Positions 17,937 through 26,710 of a DNA stretch of 64,000 nt are shown piece by piece (position 1 is the first letter of the stretch; each line of letters opens with the position of its first letter). The stretch is from JBBSNV01 sp964458605. GTDB taxonomy: Bacteria; Pseudomonadota; Alphaproteobacteria; Reyranellales; JAQSWP01. The stretch covers positions 1 to 64,000 of the forward strand of contig CAYWLS010000018.1 in assembly GCA_964458605.1 (NCBI GenBank), given 5' to 3'. The notes under the pieces were generated by a model. It saw only the letters and a program-made list of their open reading frames with translations. It was not told the DNA's origin and did not search any database. Both the position numbers and the translations under genes were made by a program.

Positions 17937-18071
17937 AACAAATCGCCCTTTGACGGAATCGCTTGGATTCCGTCAAAGGGCGTGAATTTGTTCCATTCTT
18001 TAAGCATAGAGCGGATTCACACGACGGAATGGAAGCGGGCGGCCGCTTCCATTCCGTCGTGATCCGCTCTA
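17936..18071. repeat. Double palindrome, repeat-family copy 1
   Basis: Two long hairpins: 17936-17993 (tips GAACAAAT / ATTTGTTC, inner stem CCCTTTGACGGAAT) and 18007-18071 (tips TAGAGCGGAT / ATCCGCTCTA, inner stem CGACGGAATGGAAGC), joined by the linker ATTCTTTAAGCA. In each hairpin one arm has ATTCAC or its complement where the other has only ATC, leaving a fixed small bulge. It lies immediately 3' of ychF and may also end its transcript. Confidence 0.9.
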
Positions 18072-18130
18072 ACCCCTTTCACGCCGGCCGATTTGCGGCT
18101 TAACCTTGGACAACCAAGGGGAGGCCGTTC

Positions 18131-19072
18131 ATGTCGATGCCGCAGAAGCTGGGCTATCTCGCCGTTCAGGCGCGCCACCTCGACAAGTGGCGCCGCTTCA
18201 ACGCCGACATGCTCGACCTGCCGCTGAGCGAAGCCGGCGGCGGCGGCTTCGGCCTGCAGCTCGACGGCGCGCGGCAGCGCCTGATGGTCGAGCCCGGCGA
18301 GCACGACGACGTGGTCGCGGTCGGGCTGGAATTCGCCGACGATGCGGCGCTCGATTCCTTCCGCAGCAAGCTGCAGGCAGCGGGCGTCGCGATCGAAGAA
18401 GGCGACGCGGCCCTGGCGGCCAGACGCGGCGTGCGCCGCCTGCTGGGCTTCGACGATCCCTCGGGCATCAGGCTCGAAGCCTTCGTCGATCCGGCACCCG
18501 CCGCCCGGCCCTTCGCCAGCCGCTTCTTCCCGGACGGCTTCCATGCCGACCGGCTGGGCTTCGGCCATGTCGTGCTGGCGGTGCCCGATCTGGCCGCGGC
18601 GGAAAAATTCTATTGCGGCGTGCTGGGCTTCGTCGTCACCGAGCGGCTCAAGGTCAAGCTGGGCCCGGCCGATGTCGGCGGCATCTTCCTGCATTGCAAT
18701 CGCCGCCATCACAGCCTGGCGCTGTTCGCCATTCCCGCGCGCAAGCGCCTGCATCATTTCATGCTGCAGGCCCACGACATCGGCGATGTCGGCCGCGCCT
18801 ACGAGCGCTTCCAGCAGCATCGCGTGCCGTTCAGCCTGCATCTGGGCCAGCATCCGGCGCCCGACAACACCGTGTCGTTCTACGCCGCCACGCCCTCGGG
18901 CTTCGATATCGAGATCGGCGCCGCCGGCCACGAGATCGAGCCGCTCGGCTGGCAGGAGCGGCAGTTGACCCAGGTCAGCATCTGGGGCCACAAGCCGACG
19001 ATGCGGCTGAAGCTCGGCATGATGCGCCAGGTCCTGGCGCAGCGCCTGGGTCGGAGTCGGGGCCTGCACTGA
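18131..19072 (+). CDS. VOC-family extradiol dioxygenase-like protein
   Basis: Two vicinal-oxygen-chelate modules (about 5-130 and 140-290) in 313 residues, the layout of type I extradiol catechol dioxygenases such as BphC. Candidate Fe(II) ligands in the second module are His in GFGHVVLAV, His in KRLHHFMLQA and Glu in GFDIEIGA. A ring-cleavage role is plausible but no aromatic pathway genes are adjacent; the dienelactone hydrolase at 25.3 kb is unlinked. GGGGAGG precedes ATG. Confidence 0.82.
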   Translation: MSMPQKLGYLAVQARHLDKWRRFNADMLDLPLSEAGGGGFGLQLDGARQRLMVEPGEHDDVVAVGLEFADDAALDSFRSKLQAAGVAIEEGDAALAARRGVRRLLGFDDPSGIRLEAFVDPAPAARPFASRFFPDGFHADRLGFGHVVLAVPDLAAAEKFYCGVLGFVVTERLKVKLGPADVGGIFLHCNRRHHSLALFAIPARKRLHHFMLQAHDIGDVGRAYERFQQHRVPFSLHLGQHPAPDNTVSFYAATPSGFDIEIGAAGHEIEPLGWQERQLTQVSIWGHKPTMRLKLGMMRQVLAQRLGRSRGLH

Positions 19073-19124
19073 CCGCGACGCAGCCCTGCCGCAACCGCGC
19101 TGCCGGCCACCGCGCGCGTTGCTG

Positions 19125-19261
19125 GAGCGGATCACGATCGGATGGAAGCGCGACAACGCTTCCATCCGATCGTGTGAATCCGCTCTATTCCTTAGGTGTA
19201 GAGCAAATTCACACCTTTTGACGGAATCCGGAACGATTCCGTCAAAAGGTGATTTGCTCTA
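19125..19261. repeat. Double palindrome, repeat-family copy 2
   Basis: Hairpin A at 19125-19187 (tip GAGCGGAT; inner stem CGATCGGATGGAAGCG) and hairpin B at 19199-19261 (tip TAGAGCAAAT; inner stem ACCTTTTGACGGAATC), with linker ATTCCTTAGGTG. The inner stem of A differs from that of copy 1 while remaining paired. The end of B lies 11 bp before the start of the downstream exporter gene. Confidence 0.9.
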
Positions 19262-19272
19262 GGCTGCCCGCC

Positions 19273-20187
19273 ATGACCGACCAGGCCGTCGCCGCGCATC
19301 GCCAACGCCAGGAATCGCTGGGTCTGATGTTCGGCTTGCTGGGCGTCGTCATGCTGAGCGTCACGCTGCCGGCGACGCGGCTGGCGGTAGCCGAGTTCGA
19401 CCCGGTATTCGTCGGGCTGTGCCGTGCCCTGCTGCCGGCCATACCGGCGGCGGCGCTGCTGTTCCTGACCCGCCAGCGGCGGCCGACGCGGCGCGAGGTC
19501 GCCGCCCTGCTGCTGGCCTCGACCGGCATCGTCTACGGCTTTCCCATCCTGATGTCGGTGGCGATGAAGACCCTGCCCGCCGCCCATGGCGCGGTGGTGA
19601 CCGGCATCATGCCGCTGGCCACCGCCGCGGTCGGCGCCGCGGTGTCGGGCGACCGCCCGTCGCGCGGCTTCTGGCTGTGCGGTGCGCTGGGCAGCGTGGC
19701 GGTGGTGGTCTACGCCCTGATCGACGGCGCGGGCAACATCGCCTGGGCCGATCTCATTCTGCTGGCGGCGATCGCCACCGCGGCGCTGGGCTATGCCGTG
19801 GGCGGGCAGATCGCCCGCCGGCTGGGCGGCTGGCAGACGATCTGCTGGATCATGGTGCTGGCGCTGCCGATCTCGGTGGCGCTGGCGGCGGCGCTCGATC
19901 CGCCGCGGCCGTCCAACGCTCCGGGCACGCCGGCGTGGCTCGGCCTGATCTATGTCGTGGTCGGCAGCCAGTTCCTCAGCTTTTTCGCCTGGTATCGCGG
20001 CCTGGCGCTGGGCGGCGTCACGCGCGTCAGCCAGCTGCTGCTGCTGCAGCCCTGCCTGACCCTCGTTTTCGCCGCACTGCTGAGTGGAGAGCATCTGGGC
20101 TGGCGCGAGATCGGCTTCACCGTGCTGATCGTGGCGGTGGTGGCGGCGAGCCGACGCACCGCTATCCAGCACCGCACCGCGGACTGA
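19273..20187 (+). CDS. EamA/DMT-family transporter
   Basis: Inner-membrane protein of 304 residues with about ten hydrophobic segments in two EamA halves (for example GLMFGLLGVVMLSVTLPATR and GVTRVSQLLLLQPCLTLVF). It is likely a small-metabolite exporter; the substrate is not predictable. ATG at 19273 was chosen; a GTG at 19249 lies inside the palindrome and is rejected. Confidence 0.9.
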   Translation: MTDQAVAAHRQRQESLGLMFGLLGVVMLSVTLPATRLAVAEFDPVFVGLCRALLPAIPAAALLFLTRQRRPTRREVAALLLASTGIVYGFPILMSVAMKTLPAAHGAVVTGIMPLATAAVGAAVSGDRPSRGFWLCGALGSVAVVVYALIDGAGNIAWADLILLAAIATAALGYAVGGQIARRLGGWQTICWIMVLALPISVALAAALDPPRPSNAPGTPAWLGLIYVVVGSQFLSFFAWYRGLALGGVTRVSQLLLLQPCLTLVFAALLSGEHLGWREIGFTVLIVAVVAASRRTAIQHRTAD

Positions 20188-20300
20188 GCGGCGCTTACGA
20201 TCCGGTTACCGGTTACCAACCGGTGCGTTCTTGCTCCGCCCGGCAGGCATGCCAAAGTAACCGACGGGAGCGGCTGAATTTCACAACCAGAGGAAACACG

Positions 20301-20918
20301 ATGAAGCTCTATTTCTCACCCGGCGCCTGCTCGCTGTCGCCGCATATCGCCCTGCGCGAGGCCGGCCTCGATTTCGACCTGGTGCAGGTCGATCTCAAGG
20401 CGCACAAGACCAAGTCGGGCGACGACTACTACAAGATCAATCCCAAGGGCTACGTGCCGGCCCTGGCGCTGGACGGCGGCGGCATGCTGACCGAAGGCCC
20501 GGCCATCGTGCAGTACATCGCCGACAAGGCGCCGGCCAAGCACCTGGCGCCGGCCAACGGCACGATCGAGCGTTATCACCTGCAGGAATGGCTGAACTTC
20601 ATCTCGACCGAGCTGCACAAGGGCTTCTCGCCGCTGTTCAACCCGGCCACGCCGGACAGCATGAAAAGCGCCATCAAGGATCGCCTGGTCGCCCGCTTCA
20701 CCGAGGTGGACAAGCAACTGGCCGGCAAGCAGTACCTGATGGGCAGCGATTTCTCGGTGGCCGACGGCTATCTGTTCACCATCTGCCAGTGGGCCGCCTT
20801 CATGCATGTGCCGATCGACAACCTCGCCAACCTCAAGGCCTGGCGCGAGCGGGTCGCGGCGCGGCCGGCGGTGCAGGCGGCGCTCAAGGCCGAAGCCGAG
20901 GCGCGCAAGGCGGCCTAG
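20301..20918 (+). CDS. Glutathione S-transferase (beta-class GstA-like)
   Basis: A 205-residue GST. The N-terminal thioredoxin-like domain opens MKLYFSPGACSLSPHI with Cys10, the conserved beta-class cysteine. NPKGYVPAL and LTEGPAIVQYIAD form the glutathione site. The helical C-terminal domain contains GSDFSVADGYLF. AGAGGAAA precedes ATG. It lies near the AhpC/AhpD/OxyR module but is on the opposite strand from ahpD, so it is not part of that operon. Confidence 0.93.
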   Translation: MKLYFSPGACSLSPHIALREAGLDFDLVQVDLKAHKTKSGDDYYKINPKGYVPALALDGGGMLTEGPAIVQYIADKAPAKHLAPANGTIERYHLQEWLNFISTELHKGFSPLFNPATPDSMKSAIKDRLVARFTEVDKQLAGKQYLMGSDFSVADGYLFTICQWAAFMHVPIDNLANLKAWRERVAARPAVQAALKAEAEARKAA

Positions 20919-21026
20919 CCCGTCCCCATCAAGGACATCAAGGCTATCAAGGATGTCAAGGTACAGGTACTGCGGACCGAGCCGCACGAGCTTGACGCCT
21001 GCGCGGCCCGCCAGCGTGAGAAATGA

Positions 21027-21054
21027 AAAGGGGATGGTGCCAGCCATCCCCTTT
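21027..21054. terminator. Bidirectional terminator between gst and ahpD
   Basis: AAAGGGGATGG, a 6-nt loop, then CCATCCCCTTT, with TTTGTTCTT following on the plus strand and A-rich sequence (GAAATGAAAA) on the other side. This suits the convergent gst and ahpD genes. Confidence 0.85.
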
Positions 21055-21079
21055 GTTCTTGCCGTCGATTTGCCGGCAC

Positions 21080-21625
21080 TCAGGCGGCTTGCGCCACGAT
21101 CGCGGCCCGATCGCTCTCCAACGTCGCCGCCACGGCATGCACCACCGCGGCGATGCGCACCGCGGCCTGCACCTGCTCGGCGCTGATTCCGGCCTGGCGC
21201 ACCACCTTTTCGTGGCTGTCGATGCACATGCCGCAGCCATTGACGGCGGACACCGCCAGCGACCACAGCTCGAAATCGACCTTGTCGACGCCGGGATTGG
21301 CGATGGCGTTCATGCGCAGCTTGGCCGGCAGGGTCTTGTAGTCGGCGGCCGAGGCCAGGTGCACGAAGCGATAGTAGACGTTGTTCATCGCCATCAGCGC
21401 GGCGGCGGTCTTGGCCGCATTCAGCGCCTGGCCGCTGAGCTTGGGCGCGAACTCCGCCGTCACCGCCGCGATCACCTGCGGATTGCGCGCGGCGATGGCG
21501 CTGGCGATGAAGGCGCCGGCCTTCTGCTGCTCGCTGAGCAGGCTCTCATTGGCCAGGCTCGACAGGTTGAGCTTGAGATCCTTGGCATAGTCGGGCAAGG
21601 CGGCCTTCAGGGTTTCGATCGACAT
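21080..21625 (-). CDS. ahpD: Alkyl hydroperoxide reductase AhpD
   Basis: Carboxymuconolactone-decarboxylase-fold peroxidase of 181 residues; AhpD reduces oxidised AhpC. The redox motif CGMCIDSHE (CxxC plus His) is at about 133-141. AAGGAG precedes the ATG at 21625. It lies 65 bp downstream of ahpC on the same strand and is probably cotranscribed. Confidence 0.95.
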   Translation of the reverse strand: MSIETLKAALPDYAKDLKLNLSSLANESLLSEQQKAGAFIASAIAARNPQVIAAVTAEFAPKLSGQALNAAKTAAALMAMNNVYYRFVHLASAADYKTLPAKLRMNAIANPGVDKVDFELWSLAVSAVNGCGMCIDSHEKVVRQAGISAEQVQAAVRIAAVVHAVAATLESDRAAIVAQAA

Positions 21626-21690
21626 GATGTCACTCCTTGCGAGAAAGGGGGACCGGCCGGAGCGAATCCGGCCGGCCGGGAGCGCAGGGG

Positions 21691-22230
21691 TCAAGCGGCC
21701 TTGAGGACCTCTTCGCCCTTCTGCCAGTTGCAGGGGCACAGCTCGTCGGTCTGCAGCGCGTCGAGCACGCGCAGCACCTCCTGCGGATTGCGGCCCACGC
21801 TGAGGTCGTTGACCGACACGAAGCGGATGATGCCCTGCGGGTCGACGATGAAGGTGGCACGCAAGGCGACGCCTTCGTTCTTGTCCAGCACGCCCAGCGC
21901 CTGGCTAAGCTCGCGCTTGATGTCGGCCAGCATCGGGAACGGCAGCTCCTTCAGGTCGGCGTGGTTGTTGCGCCACGCCAGGTGAACGAACTCGCTGTCG
22001 ATCGAGGCGCCGTAGACCACCGCGTCGCGGTCGTTGAATTCGCCGTTCAGCTTGCCGAAAGCGGCGATCTCGGTCGGGCAGACGAAGGTGAAGTCCTTGG
22101 GCCAGAAGAACACCACCTTCCACTTGCCGGCGTCGGACTTGTCGGTGATGTCGGCGAAGGCCTTGGCCGGGTCGCGCGACACGACGGCCTTGAGGTTGAA
22201 TTCGGGGAATTTGTCGCCAATGGTCAGCAT
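21691..22230 (-). CDS. ahpC: Peroxiredoxin AhpC
   Basis: Typical 2-Cys peroxiredoxin of 179 residues that reduces hydrogen and organic peroxides. The peroxidatic Cys is in [14 protein letters not shown] and the resolving Cys in [15 protein letters not shown] near the C-terminus. The ATG at 22230 follows AAAGGAG. Its gene is divergent from oxyR and upstream of ahpD, its likely reductant, so the three form a peroxide-defence module. Confidence 0.96.
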   Translation of the reverse strand: MLTIGDKFPEFNLKAVVSRDPAKAFADITDKSDAGKWKVVFFWPKDFTFVCPTEIAAFGKLNGEFNDRDAVVYGASIDSEFVHLAWRNNHADLKELPFPMLADIKRELSQALGVLDKNEGVALRATFIVDPQGIIRFVSVNDLSVGRNPQEVLRVLDALQTDELCPCNWQKGEEVLKAA

Positions 22231-22352
22231 GGCTTGCGCTCCTTTGCATGAGGTCGATTGCTGTCGTCGGTCCAAGCGCGCGGCGGCAACGCTTGACCCC
22301 AGAGATAGGCCCGCCCATATAATCGTTCCAATGAATGAATTTGCCTTTTATG

Positions 22353-22367
22353 ATCGGAATATTCGAT
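22353..22367. promoter_or_regulatory. Candidate OxyR half-site pair overlapping the oxyR start
   Basis: ATCG-N7-CGAT has the half-site geometry of an OxyR dimer site (consensus ATAG-N7-CTAT) and overlaps the oxyR start codon at 22366. It lies about 125 bp from the ahpC start. The 135-bp AT-rich divergent region should hold both promoters. Confidence 0.4.
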
Positions 22368-23310
22368 GAATGATCTGCCCAGCCTGCGCCAGTTGCGCTA
22401 TTTGGCGGCGCTGGCAGAAAACCGCCATTTCGGCCGCGCCGCCGAGGCCTGCCACGTGTCGCAATCGACCCTGAGCGCGGGCATCCAGGAACTGGAGCAG
22501 CGCCTGGGCGGGGCGCTGGTCGAACGCTCCAAGCGCAATGTGCGGCTGACGCCGCTGGGCGAGCAGGTGGCCGAGCGTGCCCGCGCCCTGCTGGCCGAGG
22601 CCGAGGCGCTGGTGGCGCTGGGCCGCGCCGCCGAGCCGCTGGGCGGGCCGCTGCGGCTGGGCGTGATCCCGACCATCAGCCCCTATCTGCTGCCCAGGCT
22701 GCTGCCGGCGCTGCGGCGCAAGCACGCCAAGCTGCGGCTGTACCTGACCGAGGATCTGACGGCACGCATCGTCGAGCGGCTGAACGAGGGCAATCTCGAC
22801 CTGCTGCTGCTGGCCCTGCCCTACGACCTGCCGGGTCTGGAGACCATGACCCTGTTCGACGATCCGTTCCTGTTCGCGGCGCGGCGCGACCATCCGCTGG
22901 CCCAGGGCGACGAGGCGCCGCTGCCGCCGACGCGACTCGAGCACGAGCCGCTGCTGCTGCTGGAAGATGGCCATTGCCTGCGCGACCAGGCGCTGGCCGC
23001 CTGCCGTCTGGGCGAGCGGCGGCGCCAGCCCTTCGCCGCCACCAGCCTGCCGACCCTGATCCAGATGGTCGACAACGGCATCGGCTCGACCCTGCTGCCG
23101 CGCATGGCGGTGGCCAGCGGCGCGCTCAAGGGCACGGCGATCGCCACCAGGCCGCTGGCCCCCGAATCGGGACAGGCCCAGCCGTCGCGCAGCATCGGCC
23201 TGGCCTGGCGGCGCAGCGACCCGCGCCGTCCTGCCTTCCGCCAGTTGGGCCAGGAGATCGCCGAGCTGGCGCGGCGCTACGAGATCGCGGACAAGCCCAG
23301 GAAACGCTAG
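22366..23310 (+). CDS. oxyR: LysR-family hydrogen peroxide regulator OxyR
   Basis: Peroxide-sensing activator of 314 residues. The LysR helix-turn-helix is at about 20-45 (FGRAAEACHVSQSTLSAGIQ). The regulatory domain has the redox pair C205/C214-type spacing in GHCLRDQALAACRLG: two cysteines nine residues apart, as C199 and C208 in E. coli OxyR. Divergence from ahpC-ahpD supports the assignment. Its stop codon overlaps that of the converging aminotransferase gene in a CTAG sequence. Confidence 0.94.
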   Translation: MNDLPSLRQLRYLAALAENRHFGRAAEACHVSQSTLSAGIQELEQRLGGALVERSKRNVRLTPLGEQVAERARALLAEAEALVALGRAAEPLGGPLRLGVIPTISPYLLPRLLPALRRKHAKLRLYLTEDLTARIVERLNEGNLDLLLLALPYDLPGLETMTLFDDPFLFAARRDHPLAQGDEAPLPPTRLEHEPLLLLEDGHCLRDQALAACRLGERRRQPFAATSLPTLIQMVDNGIGSTLLPRMAVASGALKGTAIATRPLAPESGQAQPSRSIGLAWRRSDPRRPAFRQLGQEIAELARRYEIADKPRKR

Positions 23311-24479
23311 CGCAGGGCTTCGATCGCCGCGGCGAAGCGCTCGATCTCGTCCTCGGTGTTGTAATAGTGAATCGAGGCGCGCAGCACCGATTCGAGCTGG
23401 CGATGCTCGAAGTCCAGCCGTGCCGAGCCGATCGCCGAAACCGAAGTATTGATCGCCTGGGCGCGCAGGGCGTCGCGCATCGCCGTGGCATCCAGCCCGT
23501 TTTTGGTCAGGGTGACGATGCCGCAGCGCTCGACGCCCAGATCGCGCACCGTCACACCCGCAATCGCGCCCAGCCGCTGCCGCAGCGCGGCGGCCAGCGC
23601 ATAGATGCGCGCCTGCACCGCCGCCGGCCCCAGCGCCAGATACTGTTCGATCGCTACCGCCAGGCCCAGCTTGCCGGCATAGAAGCATTCCCAGTTCTCG
23701 AAACGGCGCGCATCGTCGCGCATCCTGAACTCGGTGCGGCTCAGCCACTGGGCGGCGTGCAGGTCGAGGAACGGCGGCTCGAGCCGTTCCAGCAGGCCGT
23801 GGCGCAGATAGAGGAAGCCGGTGCCGCGCGGGCCGCGCAGATATTTGCGCCCGGTGCCCGACAGCATGTCGCAACCCAATACGTCCACGTCCAAAGGTAT
23901 CTGGCCGGCCGCCTGGCAGGCATCGAGCAGGAACGGCACGCCGGCCTGGCGCGCCACCCGGCCGATCGCGGCGGCCGGCTGCACCAGCCCGCCCTGGGTC
24001 GGCACATGGGTGACGGCGATCAGCCTGACGCGCCGGTCGATCATCCGGGCCAGCGCAGCGACATCCATCTGGCCATGTTCGTCGTCGGGCACCACCTCGA
24101 CCGTGGCGCCGGTGCGACGCGCCACCTGCAGGAAGGCGATGAAGTTGGAGACGTATTCCGACACCGAGGTGAGGATGCGGTCGCCGGCGGCGAAGCGCAG
24201 CGAATAGAACGCCATGTCCCAGGCGCGGGTGGCGTTCTCGACGAAAGCCAGCTCCGCGGGACGGCAGTTCAGCAGCCGCGCGGTCTGGTCATAGAACGCT
24301 TCGATCGCCGCCTCGTTGCGGTCGTGCGCCTCGTAGCCGCCGATCTCCGCCTCCAGCCGCAGATGATCCTGCATCGCCTGCAGAGTGCGGGCGGTGGGCA
24401 GCGCCGCGCCGGCGTTGTTGAAATGCAGCACATGGGCGCAGCCGGGCGTTTCGGCGCGCAGCCTGGCGATGTCCAGCAT
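23307..24479 (-). CDS. Class V aminotransferase (cysteine desulfurase-like)
   Basis: PLP enzyme of 390 residues with the NifS/CsdB/isopenicillin-N-epimerase fold: HFNNAGAALPTART, FVENATRAWDMAFYSL, LLDACQAAGQIPLDV and the PLP-lysine region SGTGRKYLRGPRGTGFLY. A catalytic desulfurase Cys is not obvious, so the substrate is open; similar proteins are often called epimerases or selenocysteine-lyase-like. paiB lies 2 bp upstream on the same strand. Confidence 0.87.
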   Translation of the reverse strand: MLDIARLRAETPGCAHVLHFNNAGAALPTARTLQAMQDHLRLEAEIGGYEAHDRNEAAIEAFYDQTARLLNCRPAELAFVENATRAWDMAFYSLRFAAGDRILTSVSEYVSNFIAFLQVARRTGATVEVVPDDEHGQMDVAALARMIDRRVRLIAVTHVPTQGGLVQPAAAIGRVARQAGVPFLLDACQAAGQIPLDVDVLGCDMLSGTGRKYLRGPRGTGFLYLRHGLLERLEPPFLDLHAAQWLSRTEFRMRDDARRFENWECFYAGKLGLAVAIEQYLALGPAAVQARIYALAAALRQRLGAIAGVTVRDLGVERCGIVTLTKNGLDATAMRDALRAQAINTSVSAIGSARLDFEHRQLESVLRASIHYYNTEDEIERFAAAIEALR

Positions 24480-24481
24480 CG

Positions 24482-25114
24482 CTACAGCGTCTCTCGCGTC
24501 AACGCGGCGATGGCCAGATTGTCCTCGCCGCCCAGCCGTTCCAGCGCCACCGCCGTACCGACACGATCGGCCGCGGTCTTGTTCTGGCCCAGCTTCCATT
24601 TGCCTTCCAGCCGGTCGAGCGGCATCTCGAACGCGACGATGGCCTTGCTCATGCGCGCGGCGTGGCCCGGCGGCAGGCCGGCCATGCGCCACGGTTGCTC
24701 GAAGCCGCTCTCATAAGTTCCGACCAGCCGCTCGAGAATGCCCAGCACCGCCGCCTCGTCCTCGACGATGCGCGGCGTGCCATAGGCGTGGACGGCGGCG
24801 TAGTTCCAGGTCGGCACCTGCGCCGCCGAGTCGTACCAGGACGGCGAGATATAGGCATGCGGCCCGGCGAAGATCGCCAGCGCCCTTTGCCCGGCCGATG
24901 ACGCCGCGGCGAAGTGGCGCCATTGCGGATTGGCGCGCGCCACATGGCCGATCAGCTTTCCCTGCGGCCCGCCGCCCTCCTGCCACAGCAACGGCAGGTG
25001 GGTGGCGAAAGGCTCTGCATCGGCGACGGTGATCAGCTGCGCGAAGCTCGCCGATCGCATCAGGCCGATCAGGCGATCCCGATCCTCGACGGCGAAATGC
25101 GGCGGCACATACAT
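24482..25114 (-). CDS. paiB: FMN-binding negative transcriptional regulator, PaiB family
   Basis: Flavin-reductase-like split-barrel protein of 210 residues, with MYVPPHF, LITVADAEPFATHLPLLW, HVARANPQW and the strongly conserved IFAGPHAYISPSWY. Bacillus PaiB represses protease and sporulation genes; most homologues are uncharacterised. It is cotranscribed with the class V aminotransferase gene (2-bp gap). Confidence 0.92.
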   Translation of the reverse strand: MYVPPHFAVEDRDRLIGLMRSASFAQLITVADAEPFATHLPLLWQEGGGPQGKLIGHVARANPQWRHFAAASSAGQRALAIFAGPHAYISPSWYDSAAQVPTWNYAAVHAYGTPRIVEDEAAVLGILERLVGTYESGFEQPWRMAGLPPGHAARMSKAIVAFEMPLDRLEGKWKLGQNKTAADRVGTAVALERLGGEDNLAIAALTRETL

Positions 25115-25320
25115 GGCAATCTCCTCGGGGCAATCTCCCCATCTCCAGTAGGGCCAAGCTAACGAAGCCCGGCCGATCGACCCACAGCGCGCCCGGAGAT
25201 CAGTTATGCACTCTGGGCGACCCGGTTTCCGGCATCCGGTGCGAGCATGTATTGTTTCGGCTCCCGGCAGGAGAAGCTAGCATGCGCTGTCTGTTCCAGA
25301 GAGAAGAAGAGGCGGAAGTC

Positions 25321-25992
25321 ATGGGTCAACACGTCAAACTGAAAAGCGGCGACGGCAAGGAGATCGGCGGCTACCTGGCCGAACCCAAGGCCGCTCCCAA
25401 AGCCGGCATCGTCGTCGTCCAGGAGATCTTCGGCGTCAACCACCACATCCGCGACGTCACCGACCGCTTCGCCGCCGACGGCTATCTGGCGCTGGCGCCG
25501 GCCATGTTCGACCGGCTGAAGCCGGGCGTCGACCTGGGCTACGTGGCGCCCGACATGCAGGCGGGCCGCGAGCTGGCCGGCCAGCTCAAGCCGGACATGA
25601 TCCTGGCCGACGTGCAGGGCGCGATCGACTATCTGCGCAAGGCCGGCTGCAAGAAGGTCGGCATCGTCGGCTTCTGCTTCGGCGGCACCGTCGCCTGGCG
25701 CGCCGCCGCGTCCCTCGATGTCGACGCCGCGGTCGGCTATTACGGCGGCGGCATCTACGCCGCGCGCGACCTGAAGCCCAAGGTGCCGACCATGCTGCAT
25801 TTCGGCGACCAGGACCACGGCATTCCCAACGACCAGGTGGCCGAGATCCAGAAGCAGCATCCCGACGTGCCGGTGCATGTCTATCACGCCGGCCACGGCT
25901 TCCATTGCGACGAGCGGTCGTCCTACGACGCGGCCTCGGCCAAGCAGGCCTATGCCCGCACGCTCGCGTTTTTCGCCCAGCACCTGGCCTGA
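25321..25992 (+). CDS. Dienelactone hydrolase family protein
   Basis: Alpha/beta hydrolase of 223 residues. The nucleophile Cys lies in VGFCFGGTVAW, the acid in FGDQDHGI and the His in AGHGFHCDE, the DLH triad. It may hydrolyse dienelactone or other esters. ATG at 25321 gives the usual DLH N-terminus (MGQHVKL); an earlier ATG at 25282 follows GGAGAA and cannot be excluded. Confidence 0.9.
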   Translation: MGQHVKLKSGDGKEIGGYLAEPKAAPKAGIVVVQEIFGVNHHIRDVTDRFAADGYLALAPAMFDRLKPGVDLGYVAPDMQAGRELAGQLKPDMILADVQGAIDYLRKAGCKKVGIVGFCFGGTVAWRAAASLDVDAAVGYYGGGIYAARDLKPKVPTMLHFGDQDHGIPNDQVAEIQKQHPDVPVHVYHAGHGFHCDERSSYDAASAKQAYARTLAFFAQHLA

Positions 25993-26047
25993 GCATCCCG
26001 CGGGGCCGGTCCGCCGCGGCGGGCCGGCCTGCGATCGCGCGGCGTCG

Positions 26048-26563
26048 CTAAAGCGCGTCGGCGCAGCGCAGGAAAGCCTGGCTGACGGCGTTGCTGCCCG
26101 CCAGCCACAACGACCAGCCCGATATGTCGGCGGCGTCGAAACTGATCGCCAGCGCATTGCTGGCGCGGAACTCGGCCATGAACTCGTCGAGTTCCTTCCG
26201 CGCGATGGTGAACTCCAACCCGGCGTCGCCGTCGTTGAAATGGAAGCCCGTGCCGGTGGCCGCCCAGGCCGCCGCGCCGTCGAACCGCATATGCAGCTTC
26301 TGCTTGGCGCCATTTTCGATGTGCCAGGAGCTGCCGCCCATCTGGATCGTGAAAGTGTCGTCGCCGTCGTAGTACTTCACCGAAAAGTACTTGCCGGATT
26401 GCTGGGTCGAGACGCCGCAAACGCGCCGGCCGCTGCCGGTGGTGGTTCCGCCGAAGGCCTCCCATTGTCCGACCCGCAACAGGCTGCGCGTGTCGGCGAC
26501 GGCCGTCGCCGCCCACCAGCACAGCGCCAATGCCGCCAGGACCGTCCCCAATCGCGCCGTCAT
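26048..26563 (-). CDS. Secreted protein of unknown function, tandem paralogue 1
   Basis: A 171-residue protein with a signal peptide (about 1-24, ending ATAVA before DTRSL). The mature part includes VGQWEAFGGTTTG, CGVST, GKYFSVKYYDGDDTFTIQ, WAATGTGFHF, EFRASNALAISFD and a C-terminal RC. The two cysteines (in CGVST and LRC) likely pair in the periplasm. It is clearly homologous along its length to the next gene, also 171 residues. The ATG follows GGGAGGGACGC. I do not recognise the family. Confidence 0.8.
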   Translation of the reverse strand: MTARLGTVLAALALCWWAATAVADTRSLLRVGQWEAFGGTTTGSGRRVCGVSTQQSGKYFSVKYYDGDDTFTIQMGGSSWHIENGAKQKLHMRFDGAAAWAATGTGFHFNDGDAGLEFTIARKELDEFMAEFRASNALAISFDAADISGWSLWLAGSNAVSQAFLRCADAL

Positions 26564-26710
26564 GCGTCCCTCCCCGTCGGACACGGGGCAAAATATCACA
26601 AGACGCGCCGGGCGACAGTCAGCCGCAGCGGCGCCGCGGGACGACGCCGATCCGGCAAAGACGCGGTGCCTGAAATCGGGCGGCCAGGCGTCGCCCGTCC
26701 GCCACGGCTG

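Noticed and set aside
19249..19272. GTG start for the DMT transporter inside the palindrome
   Set aside because: It would translate part of the repeat; the ATG at 19273 gives the normal N-terminus.
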